Assembly: GCF_013314895.1 (NCBI RefSeq)
Contig: NZ_JABTYE010000005.1
Coordinates: 186,001 to 250,000 of the forward strand
DNA length: 64,000 nucleotides
Direction: 5' to 3'
From: Cupriavidus gilardii
GTDB lineage: Bacteria > Pseudomonadota > Gammaproteobacteria > Burkholderiales > Burkholderiaceae
Made by a program: the position numbers and the translations under genes. The notes below the pieces were generated by a model. It was given only the letters and a program-made list of their open reading frames with translations. It did no database searches and was not told the DNA's origin. Of this stretch, positions 10,741 to 21,095 are shown in pieces. Within the stretch, counting starts at the first letter, position 1. Every line of letters begins with the position of its first letter.

Positions 10741-11991
10741 TCAGGCCTGTTCCAGCTCGAACGCCTTGTGCAGCGCGCGCACGGCCAGCTCCATGTACTT
10801 CTCGTCGATCAGCACCGAGATCTTGATTTCCGAGGTCGAGATCATCTGGATATTGATGCCCTCTTCCGACAGCGTGCGGAACATCTTGCTCGCGATGCCG
10901 ACATGCGAGCGCATGCCCACGCCGACCACCGACACCTTCGACACCTTCGGATCGCCGGAGATGCTGCCCGCGCCGATATGCGCCTTGACGCCGTCGTTCA
11001 GGATGCCGAGTGCGCGCTGATAGTCGCCGCGCGGCACGGTGAAGGTGAAGTCGGTCTTGCCGTCGACGGACTGGTTCTGGATGATCATGTCGACGTCGAT
11101 ATTGGCGTCGGCGATCGGGCCCAGGATCTGGTAGGCGATGCCGGGCTTGTCGGGCACGCCGAGAACGGTGATCTTGGCTTCGTCACGGGCAAAGGCGATG
11201 CCGGAGATGACGGCTGCTTCCATGTCAGGGTCTTCCTCAAAAGTAATCAGCGTGCCCGAATGCATTTCCTGCTCGAGCGGCATCAGGGGGTCGGTCAGCG
11301 ACGACAGCACGCGCGTCTTGACGCGGTATTTGCCGGCAAACTCCACCGAGCGGATCTGCAGCACCTTGGAACCGAGGCTGGCCATTTCCAGCATTTCCTC
11401 GAAGGTGATACGGTCCAGCCGGCGCGCGTCTTCGACCACGCGCGGGTCGGTGGTGTAGACCCCGTCCACGTCCGTATAGATCAGGCATTCGTCGGCCTCG
11501 ATCGCGGCCGCGATGGCGACGGCCGAGGTATCGGAGCCGCCGCGGCCCAGCGTGGTGATGTTGCCCAGCGCGTCGATGCCCTGGAAGCCGGTGACGATGA
11601 CCACGCGGCCGGCGTCGAGATCGCCCAGGATGCGCTCATCGTCGATCGATTCGATGCGTGCCTTGGTGTACGACGAATCGGTCTTCACCGGGACCTGCCA
11701 GCCGGTATAGCTGATGGCGTCGATGCCCTCGCCGTGCAGCGCGATGGCGAGCAGCGCGACGCTGGCCTGTTCGCCGGTCGAGGCCAGCATGTCGAGCTCG
11801 CGCGGATCCGGCTGCGGCGAAATCTCCTTGGCGAGTCCCAGCAGGCGATTGGTCTCGCCCGACATGGCCGAAGGCACCACGACTACGCGGTGACCGGCGC
11901 GGTGCCACTTGGCCACGCGCTTGGCGACATTCTTGATGCGTTCCGTGGAACCCATCGAAGTGCCGCCGTATTTGTGAACGATGAGAGCCAT
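10741..11991 (-). CDS. lysC: Aspartate kinase
   Basis: A 416-residue aspartokinase, first step of the aspartate family (Lys, Met, Thr, diaminopimelate). The N-terminal kinase domain begins with the signature KYGGTSMG at residues 7-14, with GFQG and the ATP-site [12 protein letters not shown] further on. Two ACT domains at the C-terminus would bind the feedback inhibitor. The ATG at 11991 gives the canonical [10 protein letters not shown] start; the open frame extends 44 codons upstream without similarity. Inside the frame an alternative beta-subunit start is possible, as in other alpha2beta2 aspartokinases, but I did not identify one. dapA in this window acts downstream in the same pathway. 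Confidence 0.95.
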   Translation of the reverse strand: MALIVHKYGGTSMGSTERIKNVAKRVAKWHRAGHRVVVVPSAMSGETNRLLGLAKEISPQPDPRELDMLASTGEQASVALLAIALHGEGIDAISYTGWQVPVKTDSSYTKARIESIDDERILGDLDAGRVVIVTGFQGIDALGNITTLGRGGSDTSAVAIAAAIEADECLIYTDVDGVYTTDPRVVEDARRLDRITFEEMLEMASLGSKVLQIRSVEFAGKYRVKTRVLSSLTDPLMPLEQEMHSGTLITFEEDPDMEAAVISGIAFARDEAKITVLGVPDKPGIAYQILGPIADANIDVDMIIQNQSVDGKTDFTFTVPRGDYQRALGILNDGVKAHIGAGSISGDPKVSKVSVVGVGMRSHVGIASKMFRTLSEEGINIQMISTSEIKISVLIDEKYMELAVRALHKAFELEQA

Positions 11992-12059
11992 CTTCTTGTC
12001 GACGCCAGCGATTGTGCAAAACCACTGAAAATACACCAAGCACCGGCGCCCGGCAAGGC

Positions 12060-12086
12060 GGAATAGCGGTTGTTTCGCCTTGTCAA
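12060..12086 (-). promoter_or_regulatory. Possible lysC promoter
   Basis: On the minus strand a perfect TTGACA (12086-12081) is followed after 15 bases by TATTCC (12065-12060). Spacing is short and the -10 weak, but it lies about 70 bases before the lysC ATG in the lysC-tilS gap. Confidence 0.35.
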
Positions 12087-12159
12087 GCCTTGCGGGAACG
12101 ATGTCCCGTGCGGTAGGCGGCATGGCGAGCGGGAGCGAAAGACTCCCTCGACGTGCCGG

Positions 12160-13671
12160 TCACTGCGCCGGTTCGATCTCCGGACGCCGGGCGTGCCATT
12201 CGACCCGCCAGCGCGGCGCCGGCGCCGCGTCCGGCCAGCGGCGATGCATGCCGAGACCGGCGGCCAGCACGATTTGCTCCCCCGTTTCCCCCGCGCGCAG
12301 CAGCGGCAGATAGGGACGGCGCCAGGCCGGCACGGCAGCCTCCTGATAGGCCTGCTTCAGCGCCCGGGCGGGGCCGCCCGGCCGCAACACGATGCGCTCG
12401 CCGCCAGTGCGCGGCCCCAGCGTCAGCGGCTGTCGCAGCACCGCCTCCGGCACGCCGAAGGTATCGTCACGCGTGAAGCGCAGTTCGCCGTCCCAGGCCG
12501 GAACCGGCAGGCTGCCCTCTCCTTGCCACTGCAGCGCGACGGTCTGGACCGGCGGCGCGCCGGGCGGCACGCAGGCCAGTGCCCGCGAACGGAAGCGGCG
12601 CAGCACCAGGCCATCGTGCGGCAGCGCCGGTTCGCCGCCATGGTGGTCGATCAACTGCTCGCGCATCGCCGCCAGCCGGGCCACCGACGGCGCCCGCGCG
12701 CCAAGGTCGCGCAGCCACAGCCGCAGCACGGCATCGCCCTGCGCCGTCGGCAACGCGCGCAGCCCGTCGAGGTCGAGTTCGGCCAGCGTCGACGCATCGC
12801 GCCCCGGATGCGCCAGGTTCGCCAACTGGCGAGCCGCCAGGGCATCGAGCGCCTGCGCGGCTTCGGCCAGGTGCGCAGCGGCCTGCGCAACATTGGCGCG
12901 CAACGCCGGGAAGGCGGCGAGCAGGCCCGGCAGCTGCTGGCGCAGCGCATTGCGGGCGAAGCGAGTGTCGTCGTTGGAGGGATCGTCGATCCAGCGCAGG
13001 CCGTGCGCGCGGCAATAGGCCTCGATGTCGCGCCGCTCGATCTCGAGCCAGGGGCGCAGCAGCGCGATGTCTCTGCGCTCGGCCAGGCGGCGCAGCGCGG
13101 GCATGCCGGCCAGGCCGTGCACGCCGCTGCCGCGGAACAGCCGCATCAGCACGGTCTCGACCTGGTCGTCCAGATGATGGCCGAACAGCAGCCAGCCGAC
13201 GTTGTGCTGCTCGCACAGATCCGTCAGTGCCTGGTAGCGGGCACGCCGGGCAGCGGCTTCCAGCCCTTCCCCCTGCGCGGGCACGACCGTCACGCGCGCG
13301 GCACGGTATTCGATGCCCCAGTCGCGGCACAGCTCGGCGCAGAAGCGGTCCCATTCGTCAGCCTGGGCCTGCAGGCCGTGATGGACATGCAACGCCAGCA
13401 AGGGCGCGGGCTCTGCATCGTCGACGCGCGTCGCGGCGAGCGCGGCGCGGGCCGCATGCAGCAGCGCGACCGAATCGCGGCCGCCCGACAGGGCCACCGC
13501 CACCGCTCTCCCACCATGCGCGCCATATTGGCCGGCCCCGGAAACGACAAAGGCCGCACCGGCCTGCAGGGCCTGTGCGACCTTGTCGGTCAGCGTGGCG
13601 GTCGGGTCGCGCAAATCGGGCGCGACGGGATCAGCCTTGGCCCTGGGCGCCGGTTTCCTTGAACTTGCCAT
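12160..13671 (-). CDS. tilS: tRNA(Ile)-lysidine synthase
   Basis: A 503-residue TilS, which modifies the CAU anticodon of tRNA-Ile2 to lysidine so that it reads AUA. The N-terminal PP-loop motif is SGGRDS, followed by HVHHGLQ and [10 protein letters not shown], all expected of the family. The C-terminal half carries the TilS substrate-binding and HTH-like regions in a degenerate Arg/Ala-rich form. The start at 13671 overlaps the accA 3' end by 41 bases. No better start is seen downstream before the PP-loop, so the overlap is probably real and the pair co-transcribed. Confidence 0.92.
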   Translation of the reverse strand: MASSRKPAPRAKADPVAPDLRDPTATLTDKVAQALQAGAAFVVSGAGQYGAHGGRAVAVALSGGRDSVALLHAARAALAATRVDDAEPAPLLALHVHHGLQAQADEWDRFCAELCRDWGIEYRAARVTVVPAQGEGLEAAARRARYQALTDLCEQHNVGWLLFGHHLDDQVETVLMRLFRGSGVHGLAGMPALRRLAERRDIALLRPWLEIERRDIEAYCRAHGLRWIDDPSNDDTRFARNALRQQLPGLLAAFPALRANVAQAAAHLAEAAQALDALAARQLANLAHPGRDASTLAELDLDGLRALPTAQGDAVLRLWLRDLGARAPSVARLAAMREQLIDHHGGEPALPHDGLVLRRFRSRALACVPPGAPPVQTVALQWQGEGSLPVPAWDGELRFTRDDTFGVPEAVLRQPLTLGPRTGGERIVLRPGGPARALKQAYQEAAVPAWRRPYLPLLRAGETGEQIVLAAGLGMHRRWPDAAPAPRWRVEWHARRPEIEPAQ

Positions 13672-14608
13672 AGGCCATCAGCCGCTCGTGGCGGCGTGCC
13701 TGCAGTTCCTTGACGCTCATGCCCTGGAACTGGCGCAGCGACTCGGCCAGCGAACGCTTGAGCATCGCGGCCATGGCCTTCGGATCGCGGTGCGCGCCGC
13801 CGAGCGGTTCGTTGACGATCTTGTCGATCAGCCCCAGCGCCTTCAGGCGATGCGCGGTCAGGCCCAACGCCTCGGCGGCTTCGGGCGCCTTCTCGGCGGT
13901 CTTCCACAGGATCGACGCGCAGCCTTCCGGCGAAATGACCGCGTAGGTGGCGAATTGCAGCATCTGCACCACGTCGCCCACGGCAATCGCCAGCGCGCCG
14001 CCCGAACCGCCTTCACCGATGATGGTGGCGATCAGCGGCACCTTCAGGCCGGCCATCACGTACAGGTTGTGGCCGATCGCCTCCGACTGGCCGCGCTCTT
14101 CCGCATCGATGCCCGGGAACGCGCCTGGCGTATCGACAAAGGTGAAGATCGGCAGGCCGAACTTGTCGGCCAGTTCCATCAGCCGCTTGGCCTTGCGATA
14201 GCCCTCGGGCTTGGACATGCCGAAGTTGCGCAGCGCGCGCTCCTTGGTGTCCCGGCCCTTCTGGTGGCCGATCACCATGCAGGCCTGGCCGTTGAAGCGG
14301 GCCAGCCCGCCCACGATCGACAGGTCGTCGGCGAAGGCGCGGTCGCCGTGCAGTTCGTGGAAGTCGGTGAAGATTTCCCGCACATAGTCCAGCGTGTAGG
14401 GACGCTGGGGATGGCGAGCGATCTGGGCCACCTGCCACGGGGTCAGGTTGGCGTAAATATCCTTGGTCAGCTGCTGGCTCTTGCCGGCCAGCCGCGAAAT
14501 CTCTTCGGAAATGTCGACCGCCGAGTCGTCCTGCACGAAGCGCAGTTCTTCGATTTTTGCCTCGAGTTCGGCGATCGGCTGCTCGAAATCCAGAAAGGTG
14601 GTTTTCAT
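13631..14608 (-). CDS. accA: Acetyl-CoA carboxylase carboxyltransferase subunit alpha
   Basis: A 325-residue AccA, the alpha subunit of the biotin-dependent carboxyltransferase that makes malonyl-CoA for fatty acid synthesis; it pairs with AccD, which is not in this window. The N-terminal coiled-coil segment ([12 protein letters not shown]...) and the crotonase-fold motifs GRQKGRD-like ([10 protein letters not shown]), [16 protein letters not shown] and [10 protein letters not shown] are present. Length is standard. It sits between the glycosylase and tilS genes, all on the minus strand. Confidence 0.95.
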   Translation of the reverse strand: MKTTFLDFEQPIAELEAKIEELRFVQDDSAVDISEEISRLAGKSQQLTKDIYANLTPWQVAQIARHPQRPYTLDYVREIFTDFHELHGDRAFADDLSIVGGLARFNGQACMVIGHQKGRDTKERALRNFGMSKPEGYRKAKRLMELADKFGLPIFTFVDTPGAFPGIDAEERGQSEAIGHNLYVMAGLKVPLIATIIGEGGSGGALAIAVGDVVQMLQFATYAVISPEGCASILWKTAEKAPEAAEALGLTAHRLKALGLIDKIVNEPLGGAHRDPKAMAAMLKRSLAESLRQFQGMSVKELQARRHERLMAYGKFKETGAQGQG

Positions 14609-14719
14609 TGAATCACGCGTACCTGTCTGTGAAGGGGCGCATTCTACCGGAATTTCCTTGCGCTCCGGGGGCCGAAATCGCCCCGAATGCGCCGAATTCG
14701 CCGCCTGAAGATGGTGAAA

Positions 14720-14737
14720 GGAGCACTTTCGTGCTCC
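14720..14737 (-). terminator. Hairpin with GAAA tetraloop after the glycosylase gene
   Basis: Read on the minus strand, GGAGCAC and GTGCTCC pair perfectly around a GAAA loop and are followed by TTTC. It lies 18 bases past the glycosylase stop. The short U-tract makes it a weak terminator candidate. Confidence 0.45.
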
Positions 14738-14754
14738 GGCTATCGAATGCCAGA

Positions 14755-15669
14755 CTAGTAAGTGACAGGCAGCGGATCAAGGCTGCGCCACATGTACCAG
14801 GTCGCCACGGTGCGCCACGGCTCCCAGTTGGCAGCGACTTCGCGCGCCTCGCTGCGCGTGACCGGCTCGCCGCTGAAATAGTTGGCCGAAATCGCGTTGA
14901 TCAGGCCGATGTCGTCCAACGGCAGCACGTTCGGCCGCATCAGGTTGAACATCAGGAACATCTCCGCGGTCCAGCGGCCGATGCCGCGGATCTGCGTCAG
15001 CTCGGCGATCACCGCCTCGTCGTCCATCTCGGCCCATTTGTCGACATGGACGCGCCCCGCCTTGAAGTGCTCGGCCAGGTCGACGATGTACTCGGCCTTG
15101 CGGCGCGACAGCCCGCAGGCGGCCAGCTTGTCGACGCCGGCGCGCAGCAGTTGCGCGGGGGTCAGCTTCGGACAGGCCGCGGCCAGCCGCTCCCAGACCG
15201 ATTGCGCGGCCTTGACCGAGATCTGCTGCCCGACGATCGAACGCGCCAGCGTGACGAAGGGATCGCCGCGCGAGACCAGATGGGCCGGCCCGTAGGTCGG
15301 AATCATCTTGCGCAGGATGCGGTCGCGCTTCATCAGGTCGGCGCAGGCCTCGTCCCAATAGGCGGGACGCACGGCGCCTTCGACCGTCTCGACCGGCAGC
15401 GGAATCGCCGCGGCCTCGGGCAGGGTCTTGCCGGCGCGCGCCGTCTTCAAGGTCGGCTTGCCGTCGGCCTTGGCGACCGTGCGGCTCCTGGGCGCGGGCG
15501 GCGCGCTGGACGCGGCCGTGCCGCCGGCGGCCGGCGCCTTGGCGACCTTCGCTGCCTTGGTCGCCTTGGCGGCCTTGATGGCCGGCTCTCCGGTGGCCCG
15601 CGCCGGCTTGGCGGTCCTGGCCGCCGTGCCGGGCGTCTTGCGCACGGCAGCGTTCAAGCACGCCTCCAT
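14755..15669 (-). CDS. DNA-3-methyladenine glycosylase, AlkA/HhH-GPD type, with H1-like N-terminal tail
   Basis: A 304-residue base-excision glycosylase. The helix-hairpin-helix is at [15 protein letters not shown] and the catalytic Asp lies in LPLDDIGL, the HhH-GPD order. The catalytic domain starts near residue 95. Residues 1 to about 90 are low-complexity Ala/Lys/Pro/Thr with KAAK-type repeats resembling histone H1 tails, absent from typical AlkA. The ATG at 15669 overlaps the cysS end by 16 bases. A TTG at 15657, five bases after a GGAGG and overlapping the cysS TGA, is an equally plausible start. It probably removes alkylated purines; the substrate range is not visible. Confidence 0.85.
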   Translation of the reverse strand: MEACLNAAVRKTPGTAARTAKPARATGEPAIKAAKATKAAKVAKAPAAGGTAASSAPPAPRSRTVAKADGKPTLKTARAGKTLPEAAAIPLPVETVEGAVRPAYWDEACADLMKRDRILRKMIPTYGPAHLVSRGDPFVTLARSIVGQQISVKAAQSVWERLAAACPKLTPAQLLRAGVDKLAACGLSRRKAEYIVDLAEHFKAGRVHVDKWAEMDDEAVIAELTQIRGIGRWTAEMFLMFNLMRPNVLPLDDIGLINAISANYFSGEPVTRSEAREVAANWEPWRTVATWYMWRSLDPLPVTY

Positions 15670-17042
15670 TCGGTCACGCCGCCCGGCTTGTCCTCGAGCA
15701 CGATGCCCGCCTCGAGCAGCTCCGCGCGAATGCGGTCGGCCTCGGTGAAATTGCGTTCGGCCTTGGCCTGCTTGCGCGCGGCGATGCGCGCCTCGATCTG
15801 CTCCGGCGCGATGCCGCCCGCATCGGCGCCGCCCTGCAGGAAAGCGTGCGCATCGCGTCCGAGCAGGCCTAGCGTGGCGGCCAGACCTTTCAGTTGCCGC
15901 GCCGCCGCGGGCGAGCCGCTGCGGTTGACTTCGCCGGCCAGGTCGAACAGCACCGAGACGGCGATCGGCGTATTGAAGTCGTCGCCCATCGCCTCGGCGA
16001 AGCGGCGCGCGTGCGGTTCGTCCCAGTCGAGCGGCGCGTTGTCGGGCTGCACGTCCTTGAGCGCGGTATAGAGACGGGTCAGGCCGTGGCGCGCGTCGTC
16101 CAGATGCGCGTCGCTGTAGTTCAGCGGGCTGCGATAGTGCGCGCGCAGGATGAAGAAGCGCACCACCTCGGCGTCGTACTGCTTGAGCACCTCGCGGATC
16201 GTGAAGAAGTTGCCGAGCGACTTCGACATCTTCTCGTCGTTGATGCGCACGAAGCCGTTGTGCATCCACACGTTGACGAAGGGCTTGCCGCTGGCCCCTT
16301 CGGACTGCGCAATCTCGTTCTCGTGATGCGGGAACTGCAGGTCGGCACCGCCGCCATGGATGTCGAAATGCTCGCCGAGCAGCGCGCAGCTCATCGCCGA
16401 GCATTCGATATGCCAGCCCGGACGGCCGACGCCCCACTTCGACGGCCACTTGCTTTCGGCCGGTTCGCTGTCCTTGGCGGACTTCCACAACACGAAGTCG
16501 AGCGGGTCGTGCTTGGCATCGTTGGCCGCCACACGCTCGCCGGCGCGCAGGTCTTCCAGCGACTTGCCGGACAGCTTGCCGTAGCCGTTGAACTTGCGCA
16601 CCGCGTAATTGACGTCGCCGTCGCTGGCCTGATAGGCCAGGCCCCTGGCCTCGAGCTTGCCGATAATGTCGAGCATCTGCGGCACGAACTGCGTCGCGCG
16701 CGGCTCGTGGTCCGGGCGCTGGATGCCCAGCGCGTCGGCGTCCTCGTGCATATAGCCGATGAAGCGCTCGGTCAGCTCGCCGATGGTCTCGCCATTTTCG
16801 GCGGCGCGGCGGATGATCTTGTCGTCGATGTCGGTGATGTTCTGCACATAGGTCACCTCGTAGCCGGCGGCGCGCAGCCAGCGCTGCACCATGTCGAACA
16901 CCACCATCACGCGCGCATGCCCGACGTGGCAGTAGTCGTACACCGTCATGCCGCAGACATACATGCGGACCTTGCCGGGTTCGATGGGCACGAAGGGCTG
17001 TTTCTCGCGCGCGAGCGTGTTGTAGATGTTCAGTGGATGCAT
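15654..17042 (-). CDS. cysS: Cysteinyl-tRNA synthetase
   Basis: A 462-residue class I synthetase. The HIGH-equivalent is CHVGHA in [12 protein letters not shown], the zinc-binding residues lie in [15 protein letters not shown] and FPHHENE, and the KMSKS loop is [10 protein letters not shown]. The C-terminal DALR-type helical anticodon region is complete. It starts at ATG 17042 (MHPLNIYNT), the family N-terminus. It leads the minus-strand group cysS, glycosylase, accA, tilS, lysC, and overlaps the glycosylase gene. It is divergent from the TPR gene across a 219-base gap. Confidence 0.96.
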   Translation of the reverse strand: MHPLNIYNTLAREKQPFVPIEPGKVRMYVCGMTVYDYCHVGHARVMVVFDMVQRWLRAAGYEVTYVQNITDIDDKIIRRAAENGETIGELTERFIGYMHEDADALGIQRPDHEPRATQFVPQMLDIIGKLEARGLAYQASDGDVNYAVRKFNGYGKLSGKSLEDLRAGERVAANDAKHDPLDFVLWKSAKDSEPAESKWPSKWGVGRPGWHIECSAMSCALLGEHFDIHGGGADLQFPHHENEIAQSEGASGKPFVNVWMHNGFVRINDEKMSKSLGNFFTIREVLKQYDAEVVRFFILRAHYRSPLNYSDAHLDDARHGLTRLYTALKDVQPDNAPLDWDEPHARRFAEAMGDDFNTPIAVSVLFDLAGEVNRSGSPAAARQLKGLAATLGLLGRDAHAFLQGGADAGGIAPEQIEARIAARKQAKAERNFTEADRIRAELLEAGIVLEDKPGGVTEWRRA

Positions 17043-17261
17043 GAAACGAGGTGTTCGAAGAGAATGCGTGGCGCCCGCCGCGCGGCAGCCGGAGCCGACT
17101 TGCCGGTTGCCCGCCGGTCGATCAGCCGGGCCGGTGCGTCGTGGCCGCCGGCGTCGAAATCGGTTCGCCGAGCGAGGCCATATCTTACCGGAAGCCTTCG
17201 CGCGTCGGCGTCGATGCCGCGCTTTGCTAGAATGCCGCGAAGTATAAAGGACCGCACCTAC

Positions 17262-18074
17262 ATGAGCTTGCCATCGCCCAACGTCGCGACCGACGCCACG
17301 CCCAACGTCACGCCCAACGTCACGCCCGGCATCATGACCGTGTGCCGGCGCGCCGCCGCAGCCACCGCGCGCACCGTGCGCGCGAATGCCGTCACGGTGG
17401 CGAGCGCCGCGCTGCTGTGCGCGCTGCCCGCCGCCCCCGCGCTGGCGCAGTCGCTCGGCTTCCCCGGCAGCGGCGCGGCCGGCGCGACGGGCTTCCAGCC
17501 CTCGGCCGACCCCGGCATGGCCGAAGCCGAGAAGGCAGCGCAGCAGCGCCGCTATGCCGAGGCGGTCGAGCGCTTCGACAAGGTGATCGCCGCCAACCCG
17601 CGCAATGTGCAGGCCCGCTTCGAACGCGCCTGGGCGCTGTCGCAGGCCGGTCGCGAGGATGAAGCGGTGCAGGCCTTCCACGAGATCGCACAGGAATATC
17701 CCGAGCTGCCCGAGCCGCACAACAATCTGGCGCTGATCTATGCGCGCCGCGGCGATCTGAAGCGCGCCGAGGCCGAGTTGCTGGCGGCGCTCGAAGCCAG
17801 GCCCGGTTTCGCGATCGGCTATACCAATCTGGGCGACGTCTACCGCAAGCTCGCCGAGCGCTCCTACGCCGAAGCGCTCAAGCGCAATCCCGGCGATGCG
17901 CGCGCCCGCAGCGGGCTGGCCGCGGTCGGCACCAAGGCTGCCGCCAATGCGTCCGCCAACGCGCCCGCCGCAACCCCGCCGCGCACACGGGAGCCGGCCG
18001 CCGCGCCGCAGGCACCGGTCGCACCGCCGCCGCTGCCCAGGCCGCCCGGTCCCGATCGCGACGACCTGGACTGA
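17262..18074 (+). CDS. Periplasmic tetratricopeptide-repeat protein
   Basis: A 270-residue exported TPR protein. A hydrophobic export segment (about residues 38-62, ending PALAQ) is followed by three TPR motifs over roughly residues 85-205 and an Ala/Pro-rich tail ([14 protein letters not shown]). The ATG at 17262 follows an AAAGGA, giving an unusually long 37-residue leader before the hydrophobic core. An internal ATG at 17334 would give a normal signal peptide but lacks a Shine-Dalgarno. The leader is encoded partly by a 12-bp repeat CCCAACGTCACG (two exact copies at 17301-17324 and a diverged one at 17277-17288). Likely a scaffold for periplasmic proteins; partner unknown. It precedes two cyclophilins. 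Confidence 0.75.
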   Translation: MSLPSPNVATDATPNVTPNVTPGIMTVCRRAAAATARTVRANAVTVASAALLCALPAAPALAQSLGFPGSGAAGATGFQPSADPGMAEAEKAAQQRRYAEAVERFDKVIAANPRNVQARFERAWALSQAGREDEAVQAFHEIAQEYPELPEPHNNLALIYARRGDLKRAEAELLAALEARPGFAIGYTNLGDVYRKLAERSYAEALKRNPGDARARSGLAAVGTKAAANASANAPAATPPRTREPAAAPQAPVAPPPLPRPPGPDRDDLD

Positions 18075-18250
18075 CCCGTCGGCAGCGCAGTCCCGCTGGC
18101 GCCGCTGCTCGATACGAGGCTGGAGGCGAGGCCCCGGCAATGCGTAGCGAGCGCGCGTAATCGATATCCATGCGAGGCGACCGTCGAGGCGGCCGATCCA
18201 CCAAGCGCCGGCATCCGCCGATCGCCCTCGCCCTATCCCTGGAGAACCCC

Positions 18251-18871
18251 ATGTCCCTCAACCGACGCGGCGCCCTTGGCGCCATGCTGGCCGCACTGAT
18301 GGCCGGCACCCTGAGCTTCGGTGCCGCACAGGCACAGGCGCCGAGTTCGGCTTCCGCTTCGGCGCCCGCTCAGGCAGCGGAGCGCGTGCGCTTCACCACC
18401 AACGCCGGCAACTTCACCATCGAGGTCTATCCCGAGGCCGCGCCGAAGACCGTCGCCAACTTTCTCGAGTACGTGAATAGCGGCTTCTACAGCGGCACGA
18501 TCTTTCACCGCGTGATCAACGGCTTCATGGTGCAGGGCGGCGGCTTCGACCGCGACATGAAGCAGAAGCCGACGCGCGCGCCGATTCCGCTGGAGTCGCA
18601 GAACGGCCTGAAGAACAAGGCCGGCACCGTGGCCATGGCCCGCACCGGCGACCCGAACTCGGCCACGGCGCAGTTCTTCATCAATGTGGTAGATAATCCG
18701 AATCTCGACTATCCGCAGCCGGACGGCAACGGCTATGCCGTGTTCGGCAAGGTGGTCGAAGGCATGGACACCGTCGATCGCATCAAGAAGACGCCGACCA
18801 CCGCCTACGGCCCCATGCGTAATGTGCCAGCCACGCCGATCGTCATCGAGTCGGCCACCATCGTCAAGTAA
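18251..18871 (+). CDS. ppiA: Periplasmic peptidyl-prolyl cis-trans isomerase (cyclophilin)
   Basis: A 206-residue cyclophilin with an N-terminal signal peptide ([12 protein letters not shown]... ending GAAQAQA). The catalytic domain starts near residue 47. Active-site signatures [15 protein letters not shown] and [12 protein letters not shown] are intact. It would assist folding of exported or outer-membrane proteins. The ATG at 18251 has a GGAGA upstream. Only 12 bases separate it from ppiB, a close paralogue without signal peptide, so the two look like a tandem duplication that diverged in location. Confidence 0.9.
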   Translation: MSLNRRGALGAMLAALMAGTLSFGAAQAQAPSSASASAPAQAAERVRFTTNAGNFTIEVYPEAAPKTVANFLEYVNSGFYSGTIFHRVINGFMVQGGGFDRDMKQKPTRAPIPLESQNGLKNKAGTVAMARTGDPNSATAQFFINVVDNPNLDYPQPDGNGYAVFGKVVEGMDTVDRIKKTPTTAYGPMRNVPATPIVIESATIVK

Positions 18872-18883
18872 CAGAGGAAAGCC

Positions 18884-19384
18884 ATGTCCAAGGTCCAGCT
18901 CCAAACCAATCACGGCGCCATCGTCATCGAACTCGACGCCGACAAGGCGCCCAAGACGGTGGAGAACTTCCTGTCCTATGTCCGCAAGGGCCACTACGAC
19001 AACACGATCTTCCACCGCGTCATCAAGAACTTCATGATCCAGGGCGGCGGCTTCGAGCCCGGCATGAAGCAGAAGCCCACCGACGACCCGATCGACAACG
19101 AGGCCGGCAACGGCCTGAAGAACGATCGCTACACCGTGGCGATGGCGCGCACCAACGCGCCGCACTCGGCCACCGCGCAGTTCTTCATCAACGTGGTCGA
19201 CAACGACTTCCTGAACTTCACCTCGCCCACGCCGCAGGGCTTCGGCTACGCGGTGTTCGGCAAGGTCGTCGAAGGCACCGACGTGGTCGACAAGATCAAG
19301 GCCGTACGCACCGGCAGCGCCGGCTTCCATCAGGACGTGCCGCTCGAGGACGTCGTGATCGAGAAGGCGGTGGTGCTCGAATAA
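18884..19384 (+). CDS. ppiB: Cytoplasmic peptidyl-prolyl cis-trans isomerase B (cyclophilin)
   Basis: A 166-residue cyclophilin with no signal peptide. [15 protein letters not shown] and [13 protein letters not shown] are the catalytic signatures, matching the neighbouring ppiA closely. An AGAGGAAAG Shine-Dalgarno precedes the ATG. It would catalyse proline isomerisation in cytosolic proteins. A hairpin 17 bases past the stop may end the ppiA-ppiB transcript before lpxH. Confidence 0.93.
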   Translation: MSKVQLQTNHGAIVIELDADKAPKTVENFLSYVRKGHYDNTIFHRVIKNFMIQGGGFEPGMKQKPTDDPIDNEAGNGLKNDRYTVAMARTNAPHSATAQFFINVVDNDFLNFTSPTPQGFGYAVFGKVVEGTDVVDKIKAVRTGSAGFHQDVPLEDVVIEKAVVLE

Positions 19385-19401
19385 GTCGTGCGCTGCTTCT
19401 T

Positions 19402-19427
19402 CGCAGCACGGCGCGTGCTGCGTCTTT
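19402..19427 (+). terminator. Terminator-like hairpin after ppiB
   Basis: CGCAGCAC (19402-19409) pairs perfectly with GTGCTGCG (19415-19422) around a 5-base loop and is followed by TCTTT. The U-run is short, so termination may be partial and lpxH could be read through. Confidence 0.5.
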
Positions 19428-19488
19428 GCGGCACAGCGCGCGCCCTTCACGGCGGCATCCCCTCGCCCATGGACATCTTCCCGAATCG

Positions 19489-20271
19489 ATGAGCTCTGCC
19501 GCCAGCACGCCGGCTGCCTCCGCCCTGGCGGTGGAGGCGCCGGCGTGGTTCATTTCCGACCTGCATCTGACGCCCGGGATGCCGCGCACGCTGGCCGCAT
19601 TCGAACGTGTGCTCGAACGCGCGGCCGCACAGGCCCGCACCCTCTTCATCCTCGGCGACTTCTTCGAATTCTGGATCGGCGACGAGGAAAGCGAGGCGCC
19701 GTTTCCGCGCGCCGTTGCCGCGGCGCTCGCCCGTCTGGTCGCGCGCGGCGTGCCGGTCTATCTGATGCACGGCAATCGCGACTTCCTGCTCGGCCCGCGC
19801 TTTGCCCGCGAGGCCGGCGTCACGCTGCTGCCCGATCCGACCGTGATCGATTGCGCCGGCCATCGCGTGGTGCTGACCCACGGCGACATGCTGTGCACCG
19901 ACGACACGCGCTACATGCGGTTCCGGCACTGGACGCGCAAACCCTGGATCCAGCGGCTGTTTCTGGCGCTGCCGCTGTCATGGCGGCTCGGCATCGCGCA
20001 GAAGCTGCGCAGCGACAGCGAGGCGGGCCGCCAGCGGCCCGGACCGCCGCGCGACTATGGCGATGTCGCCCCGGCCGCGGTGGCCGCGCTGCTGCGCGAC
20101 AGCGGCACCGCGGCGATGGTGCATGGCCATACGCACCGGCCGGCCCGGCATGACGAGCCGCACGGCCTGCGCTGGGTACTGACCGATTGGGATCTCGATG
20201 GCACGCATCCGCGCGCGGCGGCGTTGCAGCTCGACGCCGAGGGCTTTCGCGAGCTGCCGCAACTCGACTGA
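19489..20271 (+). CDS. lpxH: UDP-2,3-diacylglucosamine diphosphatase
   Basis: A 260-residue calcineurin-like phosphoesterase of lipid A synthesis that cleaves UDP-2,3-diacylglucosamine to lipid X and UMP at the inner membrane. The metal-binding blocks appear in order: SDLHL, GDFFEFWIGD, HGNRDFL, THGDMLCTDD and HGHTHRP. The length is typical (about 240-270). The ATG at 19489 is used; about 20 Ala/Ser-rich residues precede the first metal motif and the true start could lie a little downstream. A convergent cysE gene follows. Confidence 0.92.
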   Translation: MSSAASTPAASALAVEAPAWFISDLHLTPGMPRTLAAFERVLERAAAQARTLFILGDFFEFWIGDEESEAPFPRAVAAALARLVARGVPVYLMHGNRDFLLGPRFAREAGVTLLPDPTVIDCAGHRVVLTHGDMLCTDDTRYMRFRHWTRKPWIQRLFLALPLSWRLGIAQKLRSDSEAGRQRPGPPRDYGDVAPAAVAALLRDSGTAAMVHGHTHRPARHDEPHGLRWVLTDWDLDGTHPRAAALQLDAEGFRELPQLD

Positions 20272-20300
20272 GCAGTTCGGCTGATCAGCTCGGCTGAGCA

Positions 20301-20335
20301 ACATGGGGCAAAGGCCGATGCGCCCTGCCCCATGT
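20301..20335. terminator. Inverted repeat between convergent lpxH and cysE
   Basis: ACATGGGGCA (20301-20310) pairs perfectly with TGCCCCATGT (20326-20335) around a 15-base loop. It lies midway in the 80-base gap between two convergent genes and would form in both transcripts. No T-run follows, so the terminator call is tentative. Confidence 0.5.
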
Positions 20336-20351
20336 CGTTCATGGCATCGCG

Positions 20352-21095
20352 CTACTTCATCAGCTTGCGCAGCTCGCTGGCATCGAAGCGATCGTTCGGC
20401 GTGTTCTCCAGATGCTCGCCGAGCCGGTCCAATGCGGCCTGCACGGCCTCGAGCTTTTCCTGCTGGCTGGCGGCATGGTCGATCAGACTTTTCAGCGCCA
20501 GCGACACCGGATCGTCGGCATTCGGCGTGATGCCGTAAGCCGAGAACTCCTGCCGCGCGCCCTGCTGCGACGGGGGCGCATCGGGCAGGATGATGCGGGC
20601 CGGTACGCCGACCGCGGTGGCGCCCGGCGGCACCGGCTTGAGCACCACGGCATTGGAGCCGACCCGGGCGCCATCGCCGATGGTGAAGCCGCCCAGCACC
20701 TTGGCGCCGGCGCTGACCACCACGCCGGTGCCCAGCGTCGGATGGCGCTTCTGGCCCTTGTACAGCGAGGTGCCCCCCAGCGTCACGCCCTGATAGATGG
20801 TGCAGTCATCGCCGATCTCGGCGGTCTCGCCGATCACCACGCCCATGCCGTGATCGATGAACACGCGCCGGCCCATCTTCACGGCGGGGTGGATTTCGAT
20901 GCCGGTCAGGAAACGCGACCAGTGCGAAATCCAGCGGCCCAGCCAATGCAGCCCCGCGTTCCAGCAGGCGTGCGCGAAGCGGTGAAACACCACCGCATGC
21001 AGGCCCGGGTAACACGTCAGCACCTCCAGCCGGCTGCGCGCGGCGGGGTCGCGCTGCATGATGGTGTCGATATCTTCCTTGAGGCGAGAGAACAT
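20352..21095 (-). CDS. cysE: Serine O-acetyltransferase
   Basis: A 247-residue CysE, making O-acetylserine for cysteine synthesis. The short N-terminal helical region ([16 protein letters not shown]) leads to a hexapeptide left-handed beta-helix with the signatures [17 protein letters not shown] and YQGVTLGG, and KRHPTLG near the active site. The C-terminal 70 residues form a less conserved helical tail. The N-terminal domain is shorter than in the E. coli enzyme, as in the small CysE form. An inverted repeat at 21133-21162 lies just upstream. It may be in one transcript with trmJ, although the gap is 373 bases. Confidence 0.92.
   Translation of the reverse strand: MFSRLKEDIDTIMQRDPAARSRLEVLTCYPGLHAVVFHRFAHACWNAGLHWLGRWISHWSRFLTGIEIHPAVKMGRRVFIDHGMGVVIGETAEIGDDCTIYQGVTLGGTSLYKGQKRHPTLGTGVVVSAGAKVLGGFTIGDGARVGSNAVVLKPVPPGATAVGVPARIILPDAPPSQQGARQEFSAYGITPNADDPVSLALKSLIDHAASQQEKLEAVQAALDRLGEHLENTPNDRFDASELRKLMK

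Noticed and set aside
15654-15669. Glycosylase start only at ATG 15669
   Set aside because: A TTG at 15657 with a GGAGG five bases upstream is equally good, so I did not treat the ATG as certain; the longer frame was annotated.
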